Made by a program: the position numbers and the translations under genes. The notes below the pieces were generated by a model. The model saw nothing but the letters and a program-made list of their open reading frames with translations. It was not told the origin of the DNA and did not search any database. Below are positions 31,551-32,636 of a stretch of DNA of 32,636 nucleotides, in pieces. The DNA comes from a virus: IMG/VR virus record IMGVR_UViG_3300028840_001200, positions 1 to 32,636 of that record, one strand, 5' to 3'. Within the stretch, counting starts at the first letter, position 1. The number at the start of each line of letters is the position of its first letter.

Positions 31551-32636
31551 ATGGATTTAAACATAGACCTCCAAGGATTAATCAATTTGATAATGTCCCA
31601 CTTCTGGGCATTGTTAAAAGATAAAAATAGATTCTTAGTAATGAGGGGTGGTGCTGGTTCTGGTAAATCTGTTTTCTGTGTCCTAAAGATCATTATTCGT
31701 ATTCTGATAGGATACAAGACAGGAACAACACATAATGTCCTTGTGATTATGAAAACCGCGTCTTCGATGAATGACACGGTTATAGCAGAGTTTAAAAGAT
31801 GGTTGAACAAGTTTAATATCCTTGGAACAATATGTACAGAAAAGAAAATGCCAGCAGAGTTTTTATTCTCTAATGGCTCAAGAATATTTTTTAAAGGGTG
31901 TGATGATCCAGACAAACTCTTATCAATATCTGGAGTTACATCAATATGGATTGAAGAAGCATCAAGAATAACTCTAAATGATTTTGAAATAATCAATACA
32001 AGATTAAGAGGTGTGGATTTAACATATCCACAGATAATGCTTTCATTCAACCCTGTGTCTAAATTATGTTGGTTGTATGATTATTTCTATGTAAACGACA
32101 AAGAAAATACAACATTACATCTATCGTTATTGAAAGATAATTATTTAATCAATGATCCAGAGTATGTAAAACAAATAGAAGGTTTCAAAGATACAAATAT
32201 AAATAAATATAAAACATACTGGTTAGGTGAATGGGGTTCATTAGAGGGTGTCATCTATGAAAACTATGATATTCAACCTACAATACCAGAAAATGTTAGT
32301 GAAATTATTTATGGTCTAGACTTTGGATTCAACGCACCAACCTCCTTAGTTAGAATCAATAACTCTGATGATCAATTCTATATTGAAGAGTTGTTATATC
32401 AAAGCAAGCTAACAAACACAGATTTAATAAAGAAGTTAGGTAATTTAATCCCAGAAGAACACAAAAACAATTGCTATATATATGCTGATACTGCAGAACC
32501 AGCACGTATTGAAGAAATATATCAAGCAGGTTATAATATACATCCATCAGAAAAGAACGTGCGTGATGGTATAGATTATGTTAAATCAAAGAAATTAACA
32601 ATACATACAGACTCTTACAATATGATTAAAGAGATT
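31551..32636 (+). CDS. terL: Terminase large subunit, N-terminal 362 residues (continues at base 1 side)
   Basis: The ATPase half has the Walker A motif RGGAGSGKS (residues 32-40) and the Walker B motif SIWIEE (131-136). The coupling-type segment SFNPVS (165-170) follows. The nuclease half starts with YGLDFGF (Asp257), and YADTAEP (Asp313) is the second acidic ligand. The frame is open at the window end and, once the 49-bp overlap is removed, continues in bases 1-196 to a 410-residue protein. It drives DNA into the prohead and cuts it. The sequence type is that of the PBSX/Terminase_3 group. Confidence 0.97.
   Translation, partial: MDLNIDLQGLINLIMSHFWALLKDKNRFLVMRGGAGSGKSVFCVLKIIIRILIGYKTGTTHNVLVIMKTASSMNDTVIAEFKRWLNKFNILGTICTEKKMPAEFLFSNGSRIFFKGCDDPDKLLSISGVTSIWIEEASRITLNDFEIINTRLRGVDLTYPQIMLSFNPVSKLCWLYDYFYVNDKENTTLHLSLLKDNYLINDPEYVKQIEGFKDTNINKYKTYWLGEWGSLEGVIYENYDIQPTIPENVSEIIYGLDFGFNAPTSLVRINNSDDQFYIEELLYQSKLTNTDLIKKLGNLIPEEHKNNCYIYADTAEPARIEEIYQAGYNIHPSEKNVRDGIDYVKSKKLTIHTDSYNMIKEI
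32588..32636. repeat. Terminal direct repeat, right copy
   Basis: This stretch is identical to bases 1-49 and marks the overlap where the circular genome was opened. Confidence 0.95.

Noticed and set aside
31547-32050. 167-codon antisense frame over the terminase gene
   Set aside because: It has no SD and no recognisable character, and it lies opposite the clear Walker A and B coding sequence.
1-32636. tRNA genes
   Set aside because: No cloverleaf or T-loop-like sequence was seen in any gap on either strand; a tRNAscan run would settle it.

Overview
The window is the complete genome of a tailed siphophage, given as a linearised circle. Bases 1-49 are repeated exactly at 32588-32636. Joining the ends there restores one intact 410-residue large terminase gene that is otherwise cut in two, so the molecule closes at 32587 bp. 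The DNA is AT-rich. Genes are packed end to end, with many start/stop overlaps and strong Shine-Dalgarno (SD) sites. The HK97-type head genes and lambda-type tail-tip genes (L, K and J relatives) suggest a Gram-negative host, but nothing in the sequence fixes the host.
Rightward (late) half, about 30.88 kb through the join to 25.28 kb: a small zinc-ribbon protein, small and large terminase, a portal fused to a MuF-type head protein, prohead protease, major capsid, head-tail connector proteins, tail tube, tail assembly chaperones with a textbook -1 frameshift site, tape measure, distal tail/L/K/J-type tip proteins, and a long adhesin block (14.2-24.9 kb). The adhesin block includes a GNAT acetyltransferase and a 1489-residue fibre with five collagen-like Gly-X-Y blocks. 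A one-helix membrane protein (holin candidate) ends the unit.
Leftward (early) half, 30.43 down to 25.29 kb: a possible GroES-like protein, an unknown 244-residue protein, a zinc-finger protein, a 26-residue membrane peptide missed by length cut-offs, a 431-residue member of the tRNA-guanine transglycosylase/DpdA superfamily (candidate 7-deazaguanine DNA modification), a winged-helix-like protein, a 44-residue protein, a zinc-finger/NUMOD-like protein, a 55-residue lipoprotein, and a last zinc-binding protein. The two halves converge with 2 bp between stop codons.
Control elements are the most unusual part. A promoter-like core, (A/C)GAACAAA followed by an AT-rich TATTAAA-like run, recurs in front of early genes (A version, minus strand) and late genes (C version, plus strand). 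Three gene leaders carry perfect hairpins with stems of 11, 13 and 15 bp, all with loops of exactly 16 nt. Each loop contains sequence complementary to the SD of the gene it precedes, and in the first early operon the match is 12 nt. I recognise no integrase, repressor, DNA polymerase, helicase, primase or endolysin, so replication and lysis must rely on the host or on the unrecognised genes.
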